Shown: one piece after another, positions 1-10,200 of the stretch
Layout of the letters: each line of letters opens with the position of its first letter
Position numbering within the stretch: position 1 is the first letter of the stretch
NCBI GenBank assembly: GCA_001599715.1
Contig: BCHU01000013.1
Coordinates: 248,001 to 312,000, forward strand
DNA from: Phaeotremella fagi
Lineage: Eukaryota; Basidiomycota; Tremellomycetes; Tremellales; Phaeotremellaceae
Direction of reading: 5' to 3'
DNA length: 64,000 nt
Program-made: the position numbers and the translations under genes
The notes under the pieces: model-generated
Told to the model about the DNA's origin: nothing
The model's database searches: none
The model's input: only the letters and a program-made list of their open reading frames with translations

Positions 1-275
1 TTGGGGTCTTTCGTCATGACATCATGTTGGTACATAAAATGAGTTAGAACTACAGAAATGACAGACTGTTAGAAGAGCAATAATTCAAGAGAAGAAAGAA
101 GTTGTACGAGTACTGAATGCATAGAAATACAGCTTAATATTGAGCACCTATTGTGACCACCGTGGGAAACTATCATCGATGATGACCGGAAGTCTAGTCA
201 ACCGACAAGGACAACAGGCGTATGTTTTGATTCCTACATCCATCTTCAACTTCAACTTCTTATCACTTTAACAAT
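1..275 (+). promoter_or_regulatory. 5' flank of DNA ligase IV gene
   Basis: This is the 275-base start of the window, before the LIG4 ATG. A pyrimidine-rich stretch with repeated CTTCAAC units (about 240-262) lies just upstream of the start and is typical of a fungal 5' leader. No coding region, TATA box or other element is clear. Confidence 0.4.
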
Positions 276-3200
276 ATGCCCTCAAGATGGAATCAAGGTC
301 ATAGGCAGCAGCCTTCTCCAGATAACAATAACCTCAATATACCTCAAGAGGAAGGTCCATCCGCATCTCAAGCTCAAGCTCAACTACCAATATCAAATCT
401 CGAAAGACCAAAGGAATGTATCAACAAGCATTCCACACCAGCTTTTTACGTCTTATGTTCTATCATGGATAGGTTAAGAACCGAGGTACCTTCAAAAAGA
501 CATGAAACACTTACGAGGTTTATGGAAGCTTGGAGGTTGAAAGTTGGTAATGATCTATATCCATTGATCAGATTGCTATTACCTGATGTAAGTCATCATG
601 CCAGGAACTGGTCGCTGTCTAATCGTATATGTGCAGAGGGACAGAGAGAGACCGGTTTATAATCTGAAAGAAGCTATGTTGGCCAAATGTTATATCGAAG
701 TTTTGGGTCTCGATAGACACAGCGAAGCTGCCCAACATCTGATAAAATGGAAACAACCTGCTGATGGACAGACCAACGCTATTTCAGGGGACTTTGCTCG
801 AGTTTGCTATAATGCTATAGCTGCTAGATCGACAGTTGAGCAAGGTGAATTGACTATTGATGCGGTCAACTCTATTTTGGACGAACTTGCAACTGGAAGA
901 CTGAAGCAGTGAGTACATTTTACTATGATTTGATACAATGCTCATGCTTTGTCAAAACTTCAGGAACGAGATAGTTCCTATCCTGCGAAGAATCAATCGA
1001 CAATGCACCCCAGCTGAGCAAGAGTGGATTATACGGATCATACTTAAAGGTAATTTGCATTCCTTCGATGGAAGACTGATTTACTTCTGTTAGACCTTCG
1101 CATTTCTGTCAAAGAAAGAGGTGTTTTCCAAGCATTCCATCCAGACGCCTTAACACTATTCAACGTTTGCTCAGATCTGAAACGAGTTTGCTGGACATTG
1201 TATTCACCTCAGATTCGATTGGAGAAGAATGTAAGTCGATATTTTGGCCATCATCCGATAATCTCTGATTCCTCGTAGCAAGCCCACGTTGAGCTTTTCA
1301 GATCTTTCCTTCCCCAGCTGTGTTATCGATCACCCAGTTCATCTCACGAGGCTATTGCTAAATTAGTAGGTGCACCTGGGGCAGAGTTTGTTATGGAAGA
1401 AAAGCTGGACGGGGAGAGGATGCAGTTGCATGTCAGAAATAATATGGCCGAATGGTTTTACTGCTCGCGAAAGGCGAAGGATTATAGTGAGTGCCTGTTG
1501 GTGGTAGAAATTAACTCAAAGCGTATCTCTATGGAGCGCATCCTGGTGAGGGAAGTTTGACTCAATTCATAACAAGTGCATTCAAAGATGGGGTAAGAAA
1601 GTGAGTGCTTATTTCATATGTTTTGTTATTCACTGATGATCGTAGTATTATCCTTGATGGAGAGATGCTTGTATGGGATCCCATCCTAGAAAAATATCTG
1701 GCTTTTGGAAATCTTAAAACTGCTGCGGGAGGTGAGCAAGACATGTTGAACTAGTCTGACCAAAATAGATAAAAGAAGTGACGAAAACGGTCCTCGTCCA
1801 TGTTGTAAGGTGACCTTAGTTTACAGCCGCTGATGCCAGTCAAAATATTCGATATATTGTACCTAAACGATAAATGCCTAACATCGATGCGACTATCTGA
1901 GCGAAAACGACTTCTTCGATCTGGAAGGGTTTTTGAAGATTTGGAAAGGTTTCAGGGGAGATTAGAATTTGCTGAGGAGCAACGGGGGAAGAGTGGGAAA
2001 GACATCAGAGCCATGTTGGAGAGAATATTGGAGACTAAGTAAGTGAACATGCAGATTTGTACTGACCGCGACAGGGGAGAAGGATTGGTAGTTAAGAAGA
2101 TCGATTCGATTTATCAGACAAACTCTCGAGGTGCAGATTGGATCAAGGTCAAGCCTGAGTAAGCTGGAATGTATGGTATTGGCGACTTTACTAATGATAT
2201 CCAAGATACTCGGATCAAATGGGTGAAGTAGGTGTTCAATATCCACTTCTACTGACAGTAGACATTTGATCTACTGGTATTAGGTGGATGGTGGGGTAAA
2301 GGTGGTCGTACTGGTAAAATCTCCAGTCTGCTTTTAGGTCTCAGAGTTCCGCAAGAAGACGACGGCTCAGGCGAAGTTCCTGTGTATGACATCCTGACTT
2401 GGTTCTGATTATTTGCTAATACATGATAGATTTACCACCTTTGCTAAGATTGGATCAGGGATGAGTTATGAAGATTACGAATGGATTTTGTGAGTAGCAC
2501 ATACAATATTTGTTCTAATGTGATAGGAATAAACACAAGGACCATTGGAAAACTTTTGACAAGAATCATCCACCTCCATGGTTAGAATTGGGGGCTGTTG
2601 GTAATGATGATAAACGTAAGTCCATGTTGGCCATCAAATGTTAATAAATAGCCGATGTTTATATTCAACCCGATAAGTAAAACATTGTACCAAACATAAA
2701 CTGATCTTTAAAGATCCTTCGTTGTTGAAGCCAAAGCGTCCGAAATAGTTCCTGCTAGTAGGTTTGACATACCGAGCATCACTAAACGCGCCAGTTGGAA
2801 ACTTTGGAGTTGGTTACACTATGCGATTCCCTCGATGTAAATACATCTATTGGGATCGTGCTAGCAGAAATGACGATAATGTCGGAGATAGCAGTCTGGA
2901 TAGAGATCTCTGGAACTGTGTAAGTCAGATATATTGAGTCAGATGTACAGACTAATGTGTATTTAGTTGAGTCTTGATGGTATGTGTAACACCTGAGATC
3001 TGTCTGAACGGTTTAGAATTCATGGCACTGTTGAACAAACCAAAACGACCTTATGAGGATGCTGAAGGGGGATCGTGAGTTGAAAATGGAGTGGTATACT
3101 GACTGCTTAGGAGTCGAAAACGACGTAAAGGACCTGTCAGAAAAGTGAGCTATTCTTTTCCAAGGGGAGAATTAATAGCTCACAACAATCACTAAGAAGG

Positions 3201-4647
3201 GAGGATTAGCCCTAAGTATCAAAGGTCAGAAATTGAGTGATGATATGGTTGAGAGTGGAATTTTCAGGGGAATAACGTTCTGTAGGTTGACTGAATGACA
3301 TGTTGACTGACTTTTGAGATATACCCCTTACAAAAGATAAGGAAGAACTGGAGGCTCTTGTCCACAAGAATGGGGGCGAGTACTCGCAAGCGCAACTCGG
3401 CGATTTGTCTGCATACGTTGTTGCTTCTTCAATCAAAAGTCAGTTGTAACCGTGTCGACTCAATGTAACTGATGCAAAGCAGGTCCTTTGGTAAGATCGC
3501 AAATTAAGAAGGGATTAAGTATAGTAAAGCCGGAATGGTTGTATGAATCTATCAAACGAAGAAGACCTTTACCTCTTATTGAGGAGTAAGTGGTTACGTG
3601 CTTCGGAAGCTCATTAATTTAGACTACTGCTCCACGCCGCGGACGAGGCGAAAGACGGTCGATATTTCCATAAAACTTTGGAGGAGGTGGATGATCTCTC
3701 CCTGGTCCGAGATCGAACGGGAAGAGGCCAGGACGTGGAAGTGGATGAAGAGGATGCAGAAGAAGCAGAAGAAGAAAACTTCGAAGACGATCCAGAGGAC
3801 GATGTTCCTCAAGTATCCGCTCCTGTTATCAGCAGAACTCGCCAACAAGAGGATTTAGACGATGAATGGGGATTGACGAGATCTCCGGGGAAATCAGACG
3901 AATATGTTTCCGACGATGGATTCATAGCTTCTGATTCTGACTCACGAAAGGGCAGTTTGGATGATGACGAGGATGATTACAAGGTAGGTACAGACATTGA
4001 AAGGCGCTGATAGTGAGCCGCCTACTCCTGTCGATAGTGAAGATGATGAACCTAAGGATGAGAGGTTGATTCAGATCCATGATGGTGGAAATTCAACTGT
4101 AAGTCTATATTTCACATATTAATGTTGATCGGTATAGGCAATGGGAGAATCATCAACTGCAAACGACTATGATGAAGATAAGGTAGGTCACTATGTTGTT
4201 GGTACGACTGACCGAAAGATCTTCTATCACTTGGTATTCTACATCGATACACCTGAAAACGCCGAGTTGAACGGATTATCGAATTCGTCACCAAACCAAG
4301 AAAGCCGAGAGAGACTTGCGAATGCTGCTAAACTGTTGACAGAAAATGGAGGTCGGTTGGTTACGGATATCAAAGATCCGAAATTAACTCATGTCATTGA
4401 AGATGATGACGATTCATCAAGGTACAAGGAGATTGTTAGGTTGACCTCGGAGTAGGTTGTTATGCCATTTGCACAATGGGGTTGCGGAGCTGATGGATTC
4501 GTATAGACCAAAGAGGAAACATATCGTTCTACCTTCTTGGGTTGAGGAGTGTATTGAAGAAGATACCTTGATGAATGAAGATGGTATGTCATCGAAGCGT
4601 GAAGCATAATTACTGATCAATTAATTTCAGCGCATAAACCGAGATAG
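276..4647 (+). CDS. LIG4: DNA ligase IV (NHEJ ligase), multi-exon
   Basis: ATP-dependent ligase that seals double-strand breaks in nuclear non-homologous end joining, normally with XRCC4/Lif1. The gene has many short introns and codes for roughly 1,000 residues. The ATG at 276 opens an alpha-helical ligase N-terminal domain. The first intron starts at the GTAAGT at about 588 and ends in TGTGCAG, after which the protein resumes with RDRERPVYNLKEAM. The adenylation motif KLDGERMQLH has its catalytic lysine codon at 1402-1404. OB-fold exons follow (about 2,080-2,900), then two BRCT regions: one around 3,320-3,590 and one around 4,200-4,600 that contains GGRLVTDIKDPKLTH and PSWVEECIEE. A long, very acidic linker encoded at about 3,680-4,090 separates them. 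A last short exon after the TTTCAG at 4630 adds AHKPR and the stop. The family call is firm; several internal splice sites are approximate. Confidence 0.9.
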
Positions 4648-4845
4648 ATACCCTGTTCATGATTATATCTGGCATCTGACGTCTGTACTTAAACTCCGTA
4701 TTTTTACTTTGATTTCTTAACTCCCTGTTCTCTGTACTGTATTCACTGATATCAACTTGCGCCGTTGCTGCAGGTGTTTGCCAAAACGAATAATAAGATC
4801 TCAAATGGTTCTTAAGATAATGCGTCACCTTATGCATTTTCAACT

Positions 4846-5472
4846 CTATTGATATATTAATCGTTCATATATTATACCGGTTCCACATTCGGACCATCGT
4901 ATCTCGTCAACTTTTCTGCTCGTATCCTTCCATTTCCACGATTCATCCTTAGTGACTTCAAACTTATCCTTGTTGAAATGATCCATACATCCTTTCAAGT
5001 GGGATTCTTCAAATTCACGAGAATGTTCTTTGACTAGAGCATCAAATTGCCTCCATCTTTTCGAAAAGACCAGATAATGACTATACCGGATTTCCTCCCC
5101 CTCCAACCGATTGTGGTGTACCTCTTCAACAAAAGGAGCCCATTTATGACTTTCTGATAAGAAACCATCCTGTCTGAGCTTGCAGTTACCTCCTAGTGTG
5201 AATCTAGAAGTATGTGTTGATTTCTGATAACCGTAATCAACCTGATCAAACATTCCACCTTGAACAACAGTTGAATGTAGTTGGATCCAGTATCCATCGT
5301 GGTCGGTGAGTCTGGCTATGACTGCACGTTTACTGATACGGTTTTGTCAGCGCACTGAGTGGCAAAAGAGACATTGTTTGTGGGATAATAGAATTCAGCA
5401 CTTACGTTTATTATATCTTGTTTCAATCTCAGGTTTGATTGTAGTGTTGCTGCTGGAGACTTCGTCACTCAT
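4846..5472 (-). CDS. Unknown small protein, tandem family 1 copy 1
   Basis: Two exons, 5406-5472 and 4846-5321, give 180 residues. The intron has a GTAAGT donor and a GTGCAG acceptor and is in phase 1. The protein starts MSDEVSSSNTTIKPEIETRY and has no signal peptide or membrane segment. It is hydrophilic and rich in W, H, K and E, with the blocks LTDHDGYWIQLHST, VVQGGMFD, DYGYQ, WAPFVEEVHH, SHLKGCMDHFNKDKFEVT and WKWKDT. All are shared with the gene at 5850-6441. The C-terminus runs about 12 residues past the point where the paralog stops. I recognise no family. The repeated aromatic and charged blocks suggest a compact globular domain, but that is inference. Confidence 0.75.
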
Positions 5473-5849
5473 CTTTGATTGTTTTACTTGCTTTAAATTA
5501 TCGATTTCTTTGGTTGAATAAGAAGTACTATGAAATGAATGTGGATTTTGCCACTCCTCCATACAATACTTGTATTGTATGTCTTCTCATTGTTTAGAAG
5601 GCTTTGTCAATTGGTGAGATTTTGAATTACAGCAGGAAGCATCTGCATAATGGATCTATCTCCCTTGTTTCCACTTCAGACCTCATTTTGCAGTAATTAT
5701 ATGATCCTTCCATTAGAGCATCGGTGCGTGGCCTTGCAGCGTTGAGGTAGTATAGTAGGGCGTTTATCGTGTTTGGATTGATGCAGGTGATGCGGCACGT
5801 TATGCATTTCCAACAAAATTGATATTTTACTGTACTACATACTTTTTCC
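5473..5849 (-). promoter_or_regulatory. Spacer between family 1 copies (promoter of copy 1)
   Basis: 377 bases without a gene. The part next to the copy 1 start matches the region upstream of copy 2, with shared blocks around TTTACTTG, ATCAATTTCT and the GTCTTYTCATYGTTT-AGAAGGCT segment. The duplication therefore includes the promoter. The part next to 5849 resembles the 3' flank of copy 1 (a TTATGCATTT block at 4830 and at 5799). Confidence 0.5.
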
Positions 5850-6441
5850 TCACTTTTTGGACCATTGTACCCCTGTAACTCTTTTTCTGGTATCCTTCCA
5901 TTTCCAAAACCCACTTCTGGTGACCTCAAATTTATCCTCATTGAAGTGTTCCATACAACCTTTCAAATGTGATTGATCGAATTCACTAGAATATTCTCTG
6001 AAAAGACCCTCAAATTCCTTCCACCTTTTTAAATAGATCAAGTCATCCCTGTGCTGAATGCAATCACGCCTCTGCCACCGGCTGTGGTGCAGCTCTTCAA
6101 CCACAGGCGCCCATCTGTAGTTCTCCGATACAAACCCATCAAGTCTTGTCTTTGTGTGATTTTCAAGTTTGTACTTGAAGGTAAGATATGATGTCTTGTA
6201 ACCGTAATCAACCACATCAAACATTCCACCTTGAACAATGGTTGAATGTAGTTGGATCCAATGTCCATTGTGGTCGGTGAGTCTGGTCATGACTGCACGA
6301 GAACTAACATTGTTAGTTGAAACTGAGTGGCAAAAGGGACTTTGCTTGTGGGATTGAAGAAATCAGCACTTACGTTGTATTATATTTTGTTTCAATCTGA
6401 GGTTTGATTGTGGTTTTGCTGTCAGAGACTTCATCACTCAT
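5850..6441 (-). CDS. Unknown small protein, tandem family 1 copy 2
   Basis: Two exons, 6374-6441 and 5850-6303, give 173 residues. The protein starts MSDEVSDSKTTIKPQIETKY and aligns with the gene at 4846-5472 almost throughout. Exon 1 is one base longer than in copy 1, so the intron falls in phase 2. The reading frame is kept by an acceptor (TTAG at 6304-6307) about ten bases upstream of the GTGCAG that copy 1 uses. This inserts SRAV before the shared LTDH block. An internal ATG at 6290 is an alternative start. The function is unknown. Confidence 0.72.
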
Positions 6442-6847
6442 TCTGGGTTAATTTACTTGACTTAGAGTATCAATTTCTCTGGCGATTGAGGAGTTGTTGA
6501 CTAGGAAGTATTAAGCTTAATGTGAAATTTTCCACTGCTATGCACAGTATTTATGTCTTTTCATCGTTTGGAAGGCTATGTCGTATTGGTTAGATTTTGA
6601 TCACCGCACTGAAAGTATTGTACAGTTAATGATGTACGCCACATTGGATCCTTTCTGATCGAACCATTGTCAGAGTGGACAATGGATTTACATACTGCAT
6701 GATGGATGCACTGATGCCTTCGCATCTTTTTTCACAATTTCCCCAACCATTCTTCGATTTATAGGGTCCCCTTGCTACTAGTTTTGCCACTCAAACTGTC
6801 TACCTGGCTGAATCTCCTCAGATTGTTAAAATCCGTTATTTTTCAAC
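6442..6847. promoter_or_regulatory. Divergent promoter region, family 1 copy 2 / coiled-coil gene A
   Basis: 406 bases between two genes read in opposite directions. The left part is the duplicated family 1 upstream block. The right part, before 6848, contains the pyrimidine-rich leader of the coiled-coil gene. No distinct binding site can be named. Confidence 0.4.
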
Positions 6848-7741
6848 ATGAGTAACGAGAATCCACTCACATCGGGGGTCGATACTCTTACGTCCGGCTC
6901 CGAAGAACAACTACAATCAACTGAAAGTCCTGATTCAACCACTTCTTTCCCTTCAATTACCCTCCTAGCAGACGAGGTACAAGCCCTGGTAGGAAGCACT
7001 TCAAGCGAGGTTACCTCAAATGCAACAGCCAACACATCAAGCAAAGAACAGGTCGTCATACAGAAACTAGTCGAACAACTGAAAGAAGATAGACAAATTT
7101 ACGAGTATCGAATTCAGAGCGCGATTGTCAATAACGCCTTTCTTAGAGCAACACACGCAGGGGAATCTGTAGAACCATTATCTCAAACTCAATTAGAAAG
7201 AGAACTCAAAGAAACATCCAATTTACTCATCAGGATGCGACGAAACGATTTTTCTATACTTGAAGAAATACGAAAGAAAGCTCATCAAGAAGCTGAGAGT
7301 AATCCTACAGCTCCGTCAACCGCCGACACGCAAAAAATCAATACTTTTGGACAATGGATGGCTTCGGTGAACAGAATATACATGAACCAACAACGAAAAA
7401 TCGAAGATCTCACCCGAGGTCTCAAGTTAGCCAAGGAAGCTATCGATTATCATGAAAAGCGTGAGTCTAGGTTCAAGAAGGCTACAATAGCAGCCTTGTC
7501 GGGTGTTGTCGAAACTAAAGTTGCTGAGGGGTCAGATGGCGAGAAAAGGTACCACCTTTACTGGCCAAAAGGAGGTTCGGAATCCATGAGACTATCTACG
7601 GCACAAAAGCTGGGTCGGTTATATTCTGGTAGGGTCGAGCCTGTTTTATTGAGTGGTTCTCAAGGAGTACAGCTCAACAGCTATTTTGATACATCTCAAG
7701 GTGCGGTTTTAACACGTCCAGGGGTTGAGGAGCTGGATTAA
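6848..7741 (+). CDS. Coiled-coil protein, tandem family 2 member A
   Basis: An intronless gene of 297 residues, which is notable in an intron-dense genome. The first 65 residues are Ser/Thr/Glu-rich and probably disordered. Residues about 70-215 are charged alpha-helix, probably coiled coil (VIQKLVEQLKEDRQIYEYRI; KIEDLTRGLKLAKEAIDYHEK). A C-terminal block (about 220-285) contains AALSGVVETKVAEGSDGEKR, then YHLYWPKGG and MRLSTAQKLG. Similar blocks (helix, A-x-x-G, DGxxxY, basic/aromatic strand, then an alanine/leucine helix) end the next two genes at 8378 and 10201. There is no signal peptide or membrane segment. I do not recognise a named family. Confidence 0.8.
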   Translation: MSNENPLTSGVDTLTSGSEEQLQSTESPDSTTSFPSITLLADEVQALVGSTSSEVTSNATANTSSKEQVVIQKLVEQLKEDRQIYEYRIQSAIVNNAFLRATHAGESVEPLSQTQLERELKETSNLLIRMRRNDFSILEEIRKKAHQEAESNPTAPSTADTQKINTFGQWMASVNRIYMNQQRKIEDLTRGLKLAKEAIDYHEKRESRFKKATIAALSGVVETKVAEGSDGEKRYHLYWPKGGSESMRLSTAQKLGRLYSGRVEPVLLSGSQGVQLNSYFDTSQGAVLTRPGVEELD

Positions 7742-8377
7742 ACTTTTTGATGATTAGGTCGTGTTGATTGGTCTATTGTACTTGTGAGAATATAGAATTT
7801 GTTATGAATTGATGTGCTTTTCTCACTGTACTGTATCTGATTAAATCAAGTCAGCTTTATTGGAAGTCAACCGCAGAAACATTCCCAGTATGACATTGTT
7901 TCTCTATATTTAAATGCTCTACATGGATTACACTTCTTCAAAAAATCAGAACATTTTAAGACCGTTGATAAAGAAGCAATCGGCAAATTCTTAGCCTCTC
8001 GGATTGTATGCATGGCTTGATCAGCAAAAAGTCTTCTTGGACTACTTTACTTTACCTCCGAAGCTTCTTAAGTATCGGGATTCAGACACATTACTTCGCT
8101 CGGAGTCAATTTTAATCGGTTTAAAACAATTTCACCTGATAAGGCAAAGAACGTGCGGTAAATTCCAATAAATGTAAATGGCCAGGAAGGAAGGGCTTCT
8201 TATTATTGCGTGCGATTTCTTTACATTTTAATCTGTCAATTTCGAAATATACGAGGAAGGCAAGAGATGAAGGCCTTCAATCCCCTCTTGATTTAACAAT
8301 CTTTTCCCTATCTACCTTCTTCTCCTTCCCACTTTCATTCTCAAGTGATATTTAATAATCTGTGAAGTTTCCTAACA
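7742..8377 (+). promoter_or_regulatory. Spacer between family 2 members A and B
   Basis: 636 bases without a supported gene. The first part should hold the 3' end of gene A. The last 100 bases are CT-rich (CTATCTACCTTCTTCTCCTT near 8310) and look like the leader of the gene at 8378. Nothing else is recognisable. Confidence 0.35.
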
Positions 8378-9550
8378 ATGAGTCAACACGCCAACGACGA
8401 TCCCCCTGAAGTCCACGCCTTGTCCGAACTCCTATTCCGCTTACCATCCCACTTACCATCTTCATCATATTCAGGTTCGTGTTCGATTGATGAACCACTA
8501 CACAGAAAAGAAAAATCGGTACCTCTCAGTTGCGATGAATGGATTGACAAGGTTGAAGAGGTCAAAAAAGAAGGGGAGCTCGATGATCAGAACATCCCTA
8601 TCGACGAGATTCCTTCGGGAGATAAAGACCTCAAGAATCCTCCTGATCAATCAAAACAAGCCGATCAAACTAATGGTAACGATTCCGAGGGAACTGGTAG
8701 AAGTAGTGTTAGTGGATACAGCTATAGAGGTGATAGCTGCTATTCTCACCAAGAACCAACAGCAAATTGGCCCCCAATAGATAGCCAAGAACGAAAAAAG
8801 ATTCGTCAACAGTATGTTACAACTCTACACGACAATTATCAAGCAATCATCAACGGGCTCGAAGTTCGAAACAGCTTTCTACTCAGTCAGTTGACTAGAT
8901 ACATCGCTGGCGACGCCATTAGTCCGAGACACAAACATCGTTTTTCGGATTACATCGATGAGTTTTCCGAGAGATATTCAAGAGAGGTGAACATGCTTCG
9001 AAGTAGAATCGAGGCGCTTGAGAACGAACTTGGGTCCGAGCTTTGGAGAAAACATTCCCGAAGATCCAACAGACGCTCTAATCGTGTAACAGAGAGTGAA
9101 ATCGTCAGAACAATCGAACATTCACTTTTGACTCCACATCAAAAAGCTCTATTGGTTCCTTTATTGGATGATTGTAAAAAATACTATAAGGAAGCTGGGG
9201 AATACCACAGGGATGCTCTTGATTGGAAGGCAGACTGCCAAGACGCTGAGGAACGGCTTAGGAATGAAAAGAGAAATACTCGATTCTCGTTATCTCTAGC
9301 CTTTGCTGCTTTAGATGGCACTCTCAAAACCTCAATCGAGACAAAAGCAGACGGCAAAAAGGTCTACATTATGAGTACCCCGAACGGTAGATGGTCGATA
9401 GATTTGGCAGCAGCTTTAGAAGATGTTCACGAGTTTACCGGTAAAAATGAACTCGTCGTCACTGAGAAAGAGGTTGATGGTTGTCAGAGTGAAGTAGACG
9501 AGGATGATAAGTTTGAGGATTCACACTCGCATTTTGAAGATGTTGATTAG
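8378..9550 (+). CDS. Coiled-coil protein, tandem family 2 member B
   Basis: An intronless gene of 390 residues. The first 140 residues are acidic and low-complexity. A helical region starts around HDNYQAIINGLEVRNSFLL and continues through NMLRSRIEALENELGSELW, followed by a short basic RS-rich stretch (RKHSRRSNRRSNR) and a further helix (ADCQDAEERLRNEKRNTRF). The C-terminal block FAALDGTLKTSIETKADGKK, VYIMSTPNGRW and IDLAAALED corresponds to the end of the gene at 6848. An acidic tail follows. Same strand, same architecture and adjacency point to tandem duplication. The function is unknown; a cytoplasmic or nuclear scaffold role is only a guess from the coiled coil. Confidence 0.8.
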   Translation: MSQHANDDPPEVHALSELLFRLPSHLPSSSYSGSCSIDEPLHRKEKSVPLSCDEWIDKVEEVKKEGELDDQNIPIDEIPSGDKDLKNPPDQSKQADQTNGNDSEGTGRSSVSGYSYRGDSCYSHQEPTANWPPIDSQERKKIRQQYVTTLHDNYQAIINGLEVRNSFLLSQLTRYIAGDAISPRHKHRFSDYIDEFSERYSREVNMLRSRIEALENELGSELWRKHSRRSNRRSNRVTESEIVRTIEHSLLTPHQKALLVPLLDDCKKYYKEAGEYHRDALDWKADCQDAEERLRNEKRNTRFSLSLAFAALDGTLKTSIETKADGKKVYIMSTPNGRWSIDLAAALEDVHEFTGKNELVVTEKEVDGCQSEVDEDDKFEDSHSHFEDVD

Positions 9551-10200
9551 CTTCATCATATATCTCTCTTTAGCCTCGTAGGATCGGTAAATATTAAAAA
9601 CGAATGAATTTTGGTACCAGAACTTCTAGTACTGACTTGAAGCCGGAACGATTAAGACAGTATTGATCATAATTTTCTTACAAATCATTCAAACCATCCC
9701 TCAGAAATTCCAAGCTGACTCTTAGCACTTTCGAAAGTGGCACTATTATGCACACTTTTCATTGTGGCGAATCGGGTTTTGAAAAAACGAAAGGATAGGT
9801 TGAGATTTTGGGTACCCATTGTTCAAGAATCCTTTGAGTAGACTGTTACTTGTGCACGAAACAGGTTTGACATTTCGTTACATGTGATAGATCAAAGCAG
9901 GAACGGCAAGAAACAGAGGTATAAAGCAAGTCCTGATTTTCCTACCTATTTCCATTTCCCCAATTTCTTTTCCTCATTTCATCTCGTCCTTGGACCTTGT
10001 GAGCTTAAAGCCTCCTACTCTATTTTACTTAAACAAATCAATAATCATTCACGCTTATCACTGATAAACCCCTCCAGTAATCAATTGATTTTCCATCACC
10101 AAACAATATCACCATCACCACATCACAACCAAAGCTCTTCGAACTGTTCCCTTCCAACACTTGAAATCCTCTCCTACTACCGTTCCCAATTCAGTCAACA
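9551..10200 (+). promoter_or_regulatory. Spacer between family 2 members B and C, with long CT-rich leader
   Basis: 650 bases. From about 9935 to 10200 it is strongly C/T/A-rich on the plus strand (TTTCCATTTCCCCAATTTC; many CCATCACCA-type units near 10095), typical of a 5' leader feeding the ATG at 10201. A short open frame at 9884-10228 overlaps the start in another frame and is composed of leader sequence. I do not call it a gene. Confidence 0.4.
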
